A stretch of 64,000 bases of DNA from Montifringilla adamsi. Its lineage: Eukaryota > Chordata > Aves > Passeriformes > Passeridae. The notes below the pieces were generated by a model. The model made no database searches, was not told where the DNA came from, and saw nothing but the letters and a program-made list of their open reading frames with translations. Positions 1-12,670 of the stretch are shown here, piece after piece; positions within the stretch are counted from its first letter, which is position 1, and each line of letters starts with the position of its first letter. The translations under genes and the position numbers were made by a program. The stretch lies in contig JAGGNK010006559.1 in assembly GCA_017590115.1 (NCBI GenBank), positions 1,941,054 through 2,005,053 on the forward strand, written 5' to 3'.

Positions 1-3000
1 CATCTTGCCTGGGCCAGAAGCAGAAGTGCTTAACCAACTAATTGTAACAATTTCTGTCAGGAAATCACAATTAATTATGCATCCGATTGCAAGTTTGCAC
101 ACATTTGAAGCTTGCAAACATTTTCTCAAAAAGTGTTAACCTAATGAGATGCCATGGATGCCTGCCAAAGGGGGCTTCAGGCCCCGCTCCCGCTGTATCC
201 TAGAAAGGGAATCCTCACACTGCAGCAGTCCCACTGGGAGGATCACACTCAGGCCACTGAGTCCTTCTTATCACGGCTGCCTGCCAAATTCGTCTTAGGA
301 ATAGTGTCACTTTGTGGTACCTCTATTTTCCTTCCCAATAAAATAATAATTTGGCAGTGCCTGAGATGATGATAGTAAATCAGTGTAAGACAGCAGAGGT
401 TACCGATAAAATTCAACCTATTTATCAAGCCACGTCATTTTGCTATGTAAGCTGCAAGCCGACATGGGCTACTGTGCTCTTAAAGTCAGTTGCTTCAGAA
501 AATGAAGTAGGTAATTTTCTCAGGAAAACAGGGAAGTGTGACCTCCCTTCATCCCAGGAGCAAATCACAGGGGGGTTGGCCTGGCTCCGTTGTGTTAGCA
601 TTGCACACACTGATCTGCGGCTGCCCTGCCTTGTGTACCAGTGTGACCATCACCAGGAGCAGCTCCAGCCCACAGCAGAAAGAACAAACATCGTCCCCAC
701 TCTTTCTGTCATAACAACACATTTTGTACCCCCAACATGGTCTGTTGCCCAGCACCCTGAGGCATTTCAAGTCTTTCAGAGTTTCAGGGATAAGTCAGTC
801 TGAAGACCAGACAGTCGTGCCCAGAAGATCCTTCGGGTCTGAACTAGCAACTGGTGTCCCTGCTGTGCTACTGAAGGACTGCAAGGATGAGTGTCCCCAA
901 AGGCCTCAGTCTCCATCTCCTTTTTTCCTGCAGTGACATCTGCCTAGTTGGTGCTGATCCTTCATTCCATCATGGGATCGTAACACCATGATGAAGATCC
1001 TATTCAAGTTAACACATAAAGTCTAAATTATGTGTGCAAATCACCCCTTATGTGTGGATTTTACAGGGTAGGACAGCATGGTTTTCCTTGAACTTGGGAT
1101 TAAAATTTTAGTACATATTCCCTCTCTTCCAGTTATAGCTTTCTTTTAGTTCTCCTTGCATTTTCCCACTGAATTGCCATACTTTTTAAAGGGGGAACTC
1201 ACAGGTTATCTTAAGAACAGACCACAGACTTGAAATTTGCCCTTTGTTTTCACAAAAAAGAAAAGTTTTTAAGGAGGATAATCATATTCGGAAATGATGT
1301 GACTAAATGTTATCAGGTTGTCATGGTGATTGCAGTCTTTTAAAAAATGTCTGTATTGTGGTTCACTAATGAGCAATATATTAACTAAACCAAACACTAT
1401 TTGTCTTTTCAAGTATTATTCATATGTACTACTGAATTAAATATCCTTTTCCCCCCCTGCTTTTGGAATACTGTTTTTTGTCTTATAAACACTGGAACTG
1501 AATTCAGGCAATAAACAAGGGCAGAGATAACTTCGTCACCTTTGCTATATTTCATACCAGTGTGTCAAGCTGAGCGCCACATTAAGCAGTCTACAGTAGC
1601 AGATAGTGAGCATCACGTTGCCAGCAAAATTACTCGTGTAAGGTAGAACTTTAGACTTGCAGTTTGTGACACTTTAAATTTAGACAGTCTTAATTCCAGT
1701 GTAATTCCAACCACATATCTCACTGGTGTAAGGGTTTATGTTTGTGTGATGTGCAGAAGACAAGCTGAAACACTGAACTGATGTACAAGTCAGACTAGTT
1801 CCGAGTTCAACCCAACCCTAATAGCTCAAACCTTCAAAATTCTCTCTTCAAGTCTCCTAAACTTCATGTGGATTCTGAGGGAGCTTTCCCTTCTTCTAAA
1901 TGGATATGGAAATGGTAGAGATGGAAGCACCTTTTAGCTCTTAAGTACATGTCAAGGCAGGGTTTGCATTTCAGAAACTCTTTGGACATTAGCACTCTAC
2001 CCAGCAGCTCCAGTAAAACCTCTCACAGAATGAATCTGCCACAATCCAGGAGGACACAGTAGTTGTGTAGGATTGGTGAGGTCACAGCAGAGGGGAGAAG
2101 AAACATAAAGATACCTTAAGAGAGACAGTGAAAAACTTCAGGAGTCTGGAGGTCTTCCAATCCTGAAACTGCCATCCCGGGTTGAAGTTTGATTGAGACC
2201 TTCACTAGCTCCTGAGCACTCTCCAAACCCTGCACTGACCCTGGAAATAGGTTCAAATGATGCATAGGATTAGACAGAGCTGAGTCCTCTCAAAATGAAC
2301 ATTGATAATAAATCATGTCTTTGCAAAAGTATTTCTGGTGGTACTCTGTTATTCTGCTGAAATGAAATCAGTTTTTATGTTCCTGATTCTTTTGACACAA
2401 GCTAAAATTAAAATCCCACATTCTCCAGTCTTCCTCTGAGCCTGCTTCTGCCCAAGAATTGCAGGAAAACCATGATTTTGGCTACATCTCCTTGCAAAGC
2501 AAGTTTGTCTAAGAGATGAGAGAGCCGAAATCACATTGTTCAGCTGTATCGTTCTCTGGGGAAAAGATGACCCTATCATGCACACTTAGCCCTTACACTT
2601 CATGCTCTTCCTCTGCAGTTCACACTAAGGTCCCCTTGGCATCCCATAAGTTTTTCAGGCCTGCTAGAGGAATACTACATGAGCCTAGCAATTGAATTAC
2701 TTAAGTTTTCCCAGGCATTTTGCAACTTTTGTTTGTAGAGTTGTTTTATATGACTCATTCGCTTTATTTTTGTTCAATGAGTAATATTTGGTACTCACAC
2801 GTGTTTTGTTTCTGTAATATGCACAGCTATGCAACACGTCTTCTGGATACAGAATCTCTCATGCTTCAACTTTACTTAGAGAGAATCTAAAAACATAAAC
2901 CCTGCTATTAAAACTCATCATTAAAATTATGCCTAGCTGCTCTCAACATGGGTTCTGTGTGCTAAGAGTACTCCTGGCTCTCCTCCTCCCTGCCATATTT

Positions 3001-4660
3001 CCTCTCCTTCCCCCAACCAGTGCAAGACTATATTTAGTTGGAGATTTAGGTTGATCTGCAATTCCTGCTGCAAATTCCTTTCCATCAGCAGTTACAGCCA
3101 GAAGGTCTGAATAAGGGAACAGTTTGCACTTCAAGAGGCTTCCTGTTTCCTTGGATTTTCAGGTTTGCTACTGTTTGTAGAGTGAGGTTGGTACTATACT
3201 CTGCAGACTAAGTGGCTGCTAACTCATCCCTGTCCGGCACTGGCATCAGACCATCAAGTGCAAAGCATTGTCTGGTTCATCGACCTTCCAGAAATATAGG
3301 CAGCAAAAGCAAGGAAAGCATGTCTGATCCTGAAATATTTCTGGACCAAAGTGTCAGAGGATAATGCTGACAGGACTGGCAATCTCCCCGAGAAGGAGAA
3401 TGAAGCAGAGGAGAGCAGTTTGTAAATCATTGTAGAGGAAAAGCACAGCATGGGGAGAGCTCCACACACAGAGAAACGAAACACTCAACCCTGCTTCAAA
3501 TGCAGGCAAGGAAAACAGAAAGAAAAACATTGCACACCTGTGCTAGGTTTTCTCTAAGTTTTTCAGTAATTCTTTTTCCATAATTCCTGCCCTCCTGGCC
3601 TTGGTCATGTCCTACCCTGCAAGCTCCCTCTCCCCTGGCTTTAACCTAAAGTAAAAACAAGCAGTGAGACACAGCCCTCACTTCTTCCAGGATCCTCACT
3701 GCACAGTGTAGAATGAGAGCCTTGCTTGAGGGCTTTGGAGACCAAGGTTCCACCACAAACATCCTGAGCAATGCCTGACACCTACAGATCTTTTATTCAC
3801 CTACGTCTTAGGAATGTAGGAAAAATGATTTAAAGCACATGAGCTCCTGAAATATTATGGTCCTGGGAAGATTGTAGTACTGGAGATTAGCTGGGTTTGC
3901 TACTGTATTCCTCTCCTAAGACTTCCATTTTGCTATTTTGCTACAATTCACATTCATATTTTACTCACTGTCGAAATGTCAAAAAATAAACAGTCTGGAT
4001 ACTTTCAGTTTCAGCTGAATTTTAACACTTTAACATTTCTTAAAATGAAGCCAAACCCTTGCCTACTGAGTTTGGATGATGCCAATATATGTGTAAAATG
4101 AACATAATAAAGAGGGTAATATGGAGTATGTCCAATTGTTGACTTTTTTGTCAACCAAGAGAAACATGATGACTGCATAGCAAAGTTATCCCTAGAAGAA
4201 GAATCAAGGCTGAGATGCAGCAAAAAGATTAGCAGCACTTGTTCGTCTGCAAAACCTTGCTTTGTGATATTACATTCTTGTCAGTAATTGTAATAATGAC
4301 TCTAAGCCTGAACAAAAGCCAGACAATGTTGATAAACTCTTCCATGGAATTCAGCAGGCTCAGGAACAAACTCTATGTTTAACATTTTTTTGACCTTGCT
4401 TAACATTTGCAGGTTTGAGGCCAAACTTCTCAGGTGTTTATCACAAGAAGCCAAATTTTCTATGAATGCAGTGGGAAGGGCCCTTTGAAATGATGACTCC
4501 AAATGTCAGACCTATCTTATTTTCACAGTGTGCACAGACTAAATAGAGCTTTCATCTCTCTCCATATTTTCTACTTTCTACCCCACTTCTGTTGTGTCTT
4601 GGTTTGCCTGAAGTTGCTTATAATCCTTACTTTATAGCTAATGATGTGGTGTCACCATAG
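1..4660. other. Noncoding, no gene seen
   Basis: AT-rich DNA. A 150-codon frame (351-803) has no recognisable content, no splice support and stop-dense flanks. The first 100 bases contain a homeodomain-type cluster (ACAATTAATTATGCAT, 67-82). I see no transposon ends here. Confidence 0.6.
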
Positions 4661-4694
4661 GGATGGATAGATAGATAGACAGATAGATAGATAG
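4661..4694. repeat. GATA microsatellite
   Basis: GGATGGATAGATAGATAGAC is followed by AGATAGATAGATAG. This is a short tetranucleotide run with two interruptions. Confidence 0.9.
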
Positions 4695-7009
4695 CCTTTG
4701 TACTAAACAAACAGTTTTGATAGAGATCTTATTTTTTAATTATATGCTTTCAAATATCAAGCAATATTTTGTCAAATGTCTTGTAGTTGCAACAAGTATA
4801 GCTAATTGCTTTTGTTTTTGCCCCAAACTTCCAGTGTTAGCAGAATGTATTTATAGCGGCTATGCAATGAGGCCACTGTGCTGATTGAAATGTTGGATGT
4901 GTTTCAGTTATTGTTTATGCTTTAGTATTCCTTCTTTCTTTATAAATTAGTGACTCTGTAAAGTGTTGGGGGTTCAGCTGGATGCAGCTACAGCGACTTC
5001 CTAATGTTTATTTCTGTTTTTAGTATGTCTGTATCTGCTGCTAAGCTTAAAAGACCTAGTGACAGGCGCTTTCTAAAATGATGGAACCAAACACTTTCAA
5101 ATCATGGAGAAATTTGGTCCAGATTCAAACTTCACAGCTTGGACTTATCTCCACACCCAACTGAACCAACACCCGAGATAAAACAGCCTTGAACTCAGAT
5201 CCCAGATAAGGATGCGGTGTGCAAATTCTTCCCTTAAACCTCAGATTCACGATTTTTTCGAAAAGGGGCTTTCCTAAACTTAGATATTACTGCCTATCTC
5301 CTTTTTGCCAGTGCCTTTGGGTGGGGGATTGCCATGCCCTCAGCTGAGCCAGATGAATAGACTTGGTGCTAATCAGCTTCAGTGCAAAGTCAGCAAAGTC
5401 ACTTCAGTTCAGTTGAGCAGAGCTGGTGGTTTTTCCGGATGTGCTGTCCCTTTGCCCAACCAGACCCTGATGTGGAAATGGTAACCCCCAGTGCAGGGGC
5501 AGAGGATAAGGGCTTGTTTCATCAACAGTTCAGCTAGACCTGCAAGAACACCTCTGTCTCCATCCCTCCGTGGTGCTCAAAACTATGCAATTGCTTTGCT
5601 CTAAAGCAGATTTTGTCCTGTCTGTAAAGTGGCAGGGGACTGATTGACAAAGCCCAGTCTATTTGTATCCCTGAGTATATTCGCATGGTTCCTTTGTGGA
5701 TACTTTTTACATGAGTCAGTTTCTGCAGAAGGAAAAACACTGGTTTCACCAAGAAAATACAAAAGTTTGTTTTTAATACCATAAAATGTCACTCCACTTA
5801 ATTATTTCTGAAGAGATCAGATTTACGAATAAAGGCCTAATAAGGAGCTGCCATAGCTGGCATATCCCCAGGACTGCTCTTTATTTACAATTAAGCGAGT
5901 AGGATCAGGATGTGGCCTGACGATATGACTGCTAGCATTCCTGTAAATTCCAGTTGCAGTTACTCTTTCACATGTAACATTGCTTTTCCCAAAGAAGCCT
6001 GTCTAGTGCTTTATTTTTGTGTTTGAGCAGACTGGTGTGTTGCCTCTGGTGTGTTGTCTCTGGCTCATGAGGAATGCTGAGGTGGAACAGAGCATCAACT
6101 CTAGGGTAAAAAGAAATGGCCATTGCTTTGGCATAAGCCTCCTGCCTTTCGTCAGTTATGTCCTACCCCTCTGGTAAAGGGGCATTTTTTCCCACCCACT
6201 TTGGTCTTGATGGAAACTGAAGGAAAACAAAATAGGTATGTACCTGGTCTGTACATCATCGTGTCCTTCCTCTACTTAGTAAATGTTTCTTTAATTGGCT
6301 TAGTTAGCCCCTCTCACCTTTCAGCACTTCAGGAATGACTCTTTGAAGAGAGCCATGTACAGAGGTTTAGTTGACATTTAGTGACACTAGGCTCTGCAGT
6401 CTCCAAAATATGACTGATGTCACTTGTTATGTTCCCTTGGGTCTCTGGGGACAAAGTCACTCTTACCCTGAAGCATGCATTGACAATCTCAAGATAACAC
6501 TTCTTTGACAGAGTCAGAGGCCTTGCCAGGGTCTAATGTAATCTCTAGAAAGTTTCCAATCTGGGCATTGTTTGTTATTTATATTTCATATCTGGGGCTT
6601 GTGTTTGCTTTGCTGTGATTTTACTATGAAGGCTGCTAATAAGAAGAAAAATTCATACCTTTTTCTTCTGGACGGGTGTTTTGGCAGGTCTGTGATCAAT
6701 GGAAACAACTTTCTTCAAGGTGAAAAAAATAAAACAAATGCAAGAAAAATAATCACAGCCTATATTCTTATTCTGCAAATAAAAACACTGGCAATGAGAA
6801 GACTGGGGTGGAGGTGTGAATGAAACTGAATTTTATTCTAACTAAATGAATTGTTTAAGCCCAGCTTCACACCACCAGGAGAGGAGTTTGCAAGGAGGCA
6901 GAGATGCTTTTCATTTTCTTCGTTCACCCTGAACTGCTGGCTTTATTCCTGCTTTATTTCACCTTTACCCTTTATTAATTTTATTTCCCTCTCCCAGACA
7001 CAAATCAAC
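4695..7009. other. Noncoding, nothing specific seen
   Basis: Ordinary AT-rich sequence. TGGTGTGTTGCCTCTGGTGTGTTGTCTCTGG-like short duplications occur near 6031-6062. All frames are under 85 codons. Confidence 0.6.
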
Positions 7010-7115
7010 CGAGATGGGGCGGGCGGGCTGCTGATGCCCCTTTAGGCGGGGAAAAGGACTTTGATGCCAGTCCCGTCCAGCGGGAGCCCTGAATGGGGGG
7101 GCACCCGAAGGGACC

Positions 7116-7277
7116 GGGGCTCGGAGCGGCGGGAGTGGGGAGCGGCGGGGCTCGGAGCGTCGGGCGCGGCCCCGCGGGGCTCAGAGCGGCGGGCACGAAG
7201 AGCGGCGGGCACGGGAGCGGCGGGGCTCGGAGCGGCGGGGCTCGGAGCGGCGGTCACNCGGCGGGGCTCGGCCGGCA
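7116..7277. repeat. GC-rich minisatellite, 15-bp core
   Basis: The core GGGGCTCGGAGCGGC recurs at 7116, 7147, 7176, 7222 and 7237, with a diverged copy at 7263. Shorter AGCGGCGGGCACG variants lie between them. The block is very rich in CpG and G runs. One ambiguous base (N at 7258) falls inside it, as expected where reads are hard to align. Its 15-bp period keeps several frames open on both strands; those frames are not genes. Confidence 0.85.
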
Positions 7278-7363
7278 CACGAGGGCGCTCGGAGCAGCCT
7301 CAGCCCGGCGCGGCTCCCCCGCCCGCCGGGAGCTCAGCGCGGGGCTGGCACCGCGGCCGGCAC

Positions 7364-7416
7364 GGGATGTGCAATGAGGAAACCCGCGGCAAGGAGGGGA
7401 TGCGCAATGAGGAAAC
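7364..7416. repeat. 33-bp partial tandem duplication
   Basis: The segment ending GCAATGAGGAAAC occurs at 7364-7383 and again at 7397-7416, with 19 of 20 bases identical. It marks the right edge of the CpG-rich block. Confidence 0.7.
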
Positions 7417-7420
7417 TACG

Positions 7421-10400
7421 CCGGCGACTAGCCCGTCTTTACTGCTTTAGTGCACTCTCTTAGATGCGGGTTTAATCGCCGGGGTTAATAATTTATTGGT
7501 GGCAGCCAGAACTTGAAGAGGGAGCACTAGAATGTTTTATTCTGCTGTTTGGTTTTGGTTTTTTTTTTCCCCTGCTCTACCTTTGATGAAATTACAGGTT
7601 TGTAACTGCCATCCCCTGTCACTCTGTCCCCCGGACTGTACAACAGCCTGAGTGCTCCCCTGCGGAAGCAGGGCACGGAGCTCCAGTTTAGGAGGACTAA
7701 TTAGTATCGTAAAACCCCCACCTCTCACCAAAACACCAGGGAGCAGCTGGAGGTCACTGAGAATCCACTGAGCAGAAACCTGAAATTCCCTCACTCTGTG
7801 TGAATTTTTCAGACAAAAATAGTATTGGAGAAGCGAGGATGGAGGGAGGGGTTTACATGGGAAAGGCAGACATTGAACAAAGTGTCTCCTTGTCTATCTC
7901 AAAATACAGGTTGAAATCAATTCTGTGTTGTAAAATCTGAAATGACCTTATTTCTGTCTCAGGACAGAAGTCTAAGGCCTGCCTAAATCAAAATCTGAAG
8001 TAATCTGGGCAATTTGAAGTAGTGCTGACAGCTGAGAGCAAGTGCTAAAACTGGTTCTTGTGCCTGCTGCCCAAGGGGCTCGGGTGGGCTACTGTAAGGC
8101 AGGACATTTGGGTCATTGCTGTGAAGGAACCACATCATCTTGCCAGGTGAGTAGCAGTCATACCTGGGCATGGTAATAAAGGCTTTCTGAGTGGACACAG
8201 ACTGTTCACACATGCTGGCTCCTCACTCAGCCCCCCAGGAAACTTTGGGAAAGGCAGGAGCATCTTGTTCATGCCACCTTTGCTTGGGGACCCCTCAGAG
8301 CCATGTGTTCACGGTAAGGCCAATGTTTCCAAAATATCTTGCATGTACAAATATGAGCAGGCTATTTCACTGCTTGTGGGGTGGAGGTCTGGACAGGTAA
8401 CCAAGGAAAATCCCTGCCACTGTATATGGAAAAGCTGAACACCACTATTTAAAGTCACGTCAGGTATGAAAAATAAGGTGTGTGCCTTGGATGACATGAA
8501 AACAAAGACAATTGGTGCAGATTTAGGGACACTGCAGTGTCTCTCTGTTTACACTTGAGTAATGAATCAGTGCTTGGTGTCCTTGTGTAAAAAAGGAGAC
8601 ACACACACATGCAATAAAGAGGAACAGACTCAAGTGTTTGCCTAAGCAAAGAGTAAAATGAAGCAAGAAGCGGGACAGGAGTGTATGATGTGGTTTACTT
8701 AGTCAAAGATGGTTCCTCCCCCATCTTGAATTCCCAAGGCAGAAATCCTCTGTATTCTAAACCTGGTCAGCTGCTTGCATAGGACATCTCTCTTTTCCAC
8801 CCTGTGAAGCAGAAATGAAAGGGGGAGGATGGCATATGTGACTGGATGCACTGGCTGAGGATACAGAAATCACCATCAACTTCTTAGAGCTTCTTCTAGG
8901 ATGGCTTTTGCATGAAGGTGCTCTTGTGCCACCTGAAATGGAGCAAGACAAGGGACATAAGGGTCATCAAGGCATCTAAAGGATCCAGAGCCCTGCAGGG
9001 TTTGACAACAGCTGGGATGCAGCAGTCTGTTGAGGTGCCAAGGTATTGCCCACGGTACTGAAAAGGCAGGTGGGTGTCTCAATACATTTGCAGCTCTAGA
9101 TCTTAGCTTCCCAAGTAAGGACTCCAACAATAATTCTGTCACAGAAGGAGCTCATGTCTGCTTAGGACAAGTCTGTGTGCCTAGTATTGCTTACTTCTTG
9201 GGATTGCCCTAGCTGTCCACTCTCTGTCAGTTTACAGGCACTAGGTTTGCATCTCCTTTCTCCCCAAAGCACACAGGCTCAACATCTGGAGCTGGCATTG
9301 CATGTGCATACATATAACCAGCAATGTATATGGGTAGGTGAAAGTCCCTCTAATTTATATGAATGCTAGATCTTCCTGAGCATGAGATGGACAGAAAATC
9401 CAGGCAAAGAAAATTTAGTGAAAAAGGATTTCCCACTGCAAAAATAGACTATTTTCACAAGGAATTCAGGGTTGCCTCTCCCAGAGATAAATGCATAAAC
9501 TGTGAACATTCTTTCACTTGCCTACTGCCACATCAAAGAAGCAGCAGGAATGAATTCCCAGTTTAGTTGAAGTTAAATTAAAATACATTCCAGTAAGGTG
9601 TTTCTGCATGTAGTTTTTATTTTTAAGCTGCAGTACTCCCACTGTCACTGGAAAAACACTTCACTCATAAATAGACATTTTCCTAGCCTTGCTTCTTTAC
9701 TTTCTATGGACAAAATTGCCAGGGACTGCATTTCTGTCAGAAACACTCCTCTTATTACATTCTGTGGTTGTTTCTGGAGGAATCTGTTACTCACAGCATG
9801 TTGATCTTAGAAGGATTCTTCACATTTTCTGGTAAATACAGCACATGATTCTTGTATGTTCCTGCAATTAATGTTTATAAATTGTCTGGGATACAAACCA
9901 AGCTGTCATTTTTAGGTGTTGTCACAATTACAATCCATAATGTCGAAACACTGTCAATCTCTTGTCATGTACAAAGAGAAACTATGCAAAGGCATGGATG
10001 TAAAGCTATTTGCTGAGCAGAACACCATCTACCTTCACTGTGAAGGGATGTTTGAGAAAAAGCCTTTTAACATTAATTTTTGCAACATGTGATGGATCAG
10101 CAGGATTTACAAGTGGGGCTGAAGAAGCAAAGTGATCAGCTGTCCCCAGTGCCACAGGACAGCAGGCTGCACTGGCTTGTCTGGAAGCCATATGTTTATT
10201 CAGGATATAAAGACTTAGTGAGGACATGTTCAGTCACCATCACTCACATTAAAGGAAAGAAATGGGATGCTGGATGGCCAGAAGTCAGGAGCAGGGAGCT
10301 GTTGGTTGCTGCTGGGTGGGCAAAATCTACCATACACAGAGATGGATGGTCAGGCTGGAAAGCGAAGAGAAGCAGGATGCACTTTCATACCTGGAAGTTC

Positions 10401-12519
10401 AGCTGAGGCTCAAGCACTCAGCAGTTCTGGACTTAAAAATTACTCTGAAGTTGCTCCTATCATGCTGGCCTAGTCTTGTGATACTTGGGATCTGGTCCTA
10501 CATCCCAAGGGAGTAGCATTACCACGTACTCTAAATAGATGTTCCCCTTTCATGGTACTTACTTTCTGCATTTATATATAAATGTGCCCCTTGTCAGAGT
10601 TCTCCTGCTCATCCAAGTAGGTTTTCCTCAGAAGTGCTCTTTATTCCCTGATTGCCCTCTTTGCCTTTCTTTACCTTTCTTATTTTGAGTTCATCTTTCT
10701 GGTCCAGGAGACACAAAACACTTAGAAAGGACTTTTCATTGAAGTCCTACAAATACCTTGTTCAACAGCATTAATACTTTACTGTATTGACTTGAAATTT
10801 GTCCCCAGTTGCAATCTAGAGGGGCAGTTGATATTTTCACATCTCCACCACAATCTCGATGCACCATCAGCCCAGAAGATCTATCAGTATGGGCACTACA
10901 TTTGCTCACATACCCTTTGCCTTGATGTACAGACTTTACACAGACCTGAGACTCTTCAGAAATTCAGTTTAATACTGGATGCAGCTTGGCATGATTCAAA
11001 AGTTAGTAAAGAATAGGTGAATTTGAAAAATTCTCCACTTTGAGATGAAAATAGACTTGTGATCCCTGACAGGGTTCTGATAGAAATTCTAGAGTCCTCT
11101 GAGAAGACAAAACAACCCCTTAGATGCTGCTTTTGAAACTCAAGCCACACATAAGCTTTGGGGAAAATCAGTTCAGTAGATGTCTGGTGCTGAAGATACA
11201 GAAGTCCTGTTTCCCTCTCTGTCCTCCTGGAGGAGGAGAGAAGGAACATGCGAGCGATGGAGGAAGGAAGAGAGGTGAGCAGGAGTCCAAGAAAGCATCA
11301 ATAAACTTCTGAAACTCCTGGCTTACTGCAGGAAACTCACTGCCCACGGTCAGAATGAGAACACTAAAAGTGTTGGTTTCTCACCTTGTTTCCTTTTTCT
11401 CCATGTTGTGGAATTCTATATGAAGGTGCAGCCACGGGTCCAGATAGCTGGTGTATGGCAAGAGGGAAAGGTGATGAGTACTCCTGGGTACTGTCCCCTG
11501 CAACAAGCAAATCCTTTCAGGTGTTAACTCTATACTGAATGGAGGACTGACCTGGATTTGTCCCACAGTCACTTTCTAAATATACAGTGCTGACAAGACT
11601 TTATTTTCAGTGTCTTATCTATGAGTAATTCATTTTCTGTGTCTTGGAAAAAGCACATTATTAATAGGCAACAATAGTGTGTGAGTGAATCATAGGGCAC
11701 CAGACCAGGGCCAAGTTTGGACTATCAGCAGTCTAGTCTCTGCTCTTAGCTCCTGCTCTACCCCAACATTGTCATGTAGGCAGGGGTATCACAGAAAGAG
11801 CAATGCTGACAGCTAGCTGAGGGACTGAAAAGTGTCAGCTGTGCAAGTGGTGAGGGCAGACTTCAGCAGGAGCCAGAGCTTGCCATACCCCTTGCTTTTT
11901 GTTCTTGTTGCTGCCTGTAGCCTGGGTCTACTCCATGTCACTGCATTTTTCTGGGCTTGGTAGTGACTGAGGTCAGGCTATGGGCTGTAAACCTGGGGGA
12001 ACTAAATTATTTGAAAAAGGGGGAATTCCAGCTTTACTACATCAAGCAGGCTTGGACTTTCTCTTTTGCAGACTTTGAAAATTGGTGGTTTCTTACCATA
12101 ATCTTGAAGACTCAGAATGCTAAGGTTGGTTGAGTCTCACATTGAAAATGAGCTTAGAAACACACCAAGCTAACAAGATGGACACACTAGGGCAGTTCAT
12201 TTCACCAGAGACCAAAATTACAGCTGGCGTAAATTCATAAAACTTTGTATCCTTCAGAAAAGGAGGAGTTTAAAAATAATTCAAGGATATATAGTTCTCC
12301 TAACATGTTTTTAATCATTAAACTTTGAAATCTTGGCAAGTGGAAGGAAGACTGTTTTACCTGACAAACGAACAGATCTGTGACATCAGCAGGACCAAAG
12401 ATATTCAATTAACTGGTCGATCAAAACACACTTATGGAGTTATGAATAACATGTTATATATTACTTGGCAGATTGGGAAGTAGAGTACAAAACCATGGGG
12501 GAGTGGCAGCTATTGAGGA
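7421..12519. other. Noncoding, no gene seen
   Basis: Mixed composition, with a T run near 7558 and a short AC run near 8598. The longest frames are about 108 codons (10080-10406, plus) and overlap others in different frames, which suggests chance. Confidence 0.55.
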
Positions 12520-12670
12520 AAATCAACCAATGAGCAGGAGCCAGTAGAGACCTCTATTTATGAAATAAGATAACTTCAGTCTCGGGAGCAATAAGTAGAG
12601 ACAACTGAGAACCCAAGCAAGAATTTAGGACTCAGTGAGGAATTCCTCCATTAGGAGCTATATATAAGAA
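12520..12670 (+). promoter_or_regulatory. CCAAT and TATA pair, possible old LTR promoter
   Basis: AACCAATGAGC (CCAAT at 12527-12531) is followed about 130 bp later by TATATATAAG (12659-12668). The layout resembles a vertebrate or LTR promoter, and the surrounding 300 bp have an LTR-like feel. I found no terminal TG/CA pair or target duplication, so this is weak. Confidence 0.15.

Larger units (their letters stand above)
7010..7420. promoter_or_regulatory. CpG-rich island, possible promoter
   Basis: About 400 bp of dense CpG stand out sharply from AT-rich flanks. The block includes GGGGCGGGC SP1-like boxes near 7016 and the 15-bp minisatellite. At its right edge a 20-bp segment (7364-7383) is repeated at 7397-7416 with one mismatch, a 33-bp period. 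I see no exon with supportable splice sites beside it. It could be a promoter of a noncoding RNA, or simply an expanded GC-rich minisatellite without promoter function. Confidence 0.4.

Noticed and set aside
351..803. 150-codon plus-strand frame
   Set aside because: No family resemblance, no splice or promoter support, and an overlapping minus-strand frame in the same place.
7042..7450. Three overlapping frames in the GC minisatellite
   Set aside because: They come from the 15-bp period, which preserves frame. They include an ambiguous residue and encode G/A/R-rich repeats only.
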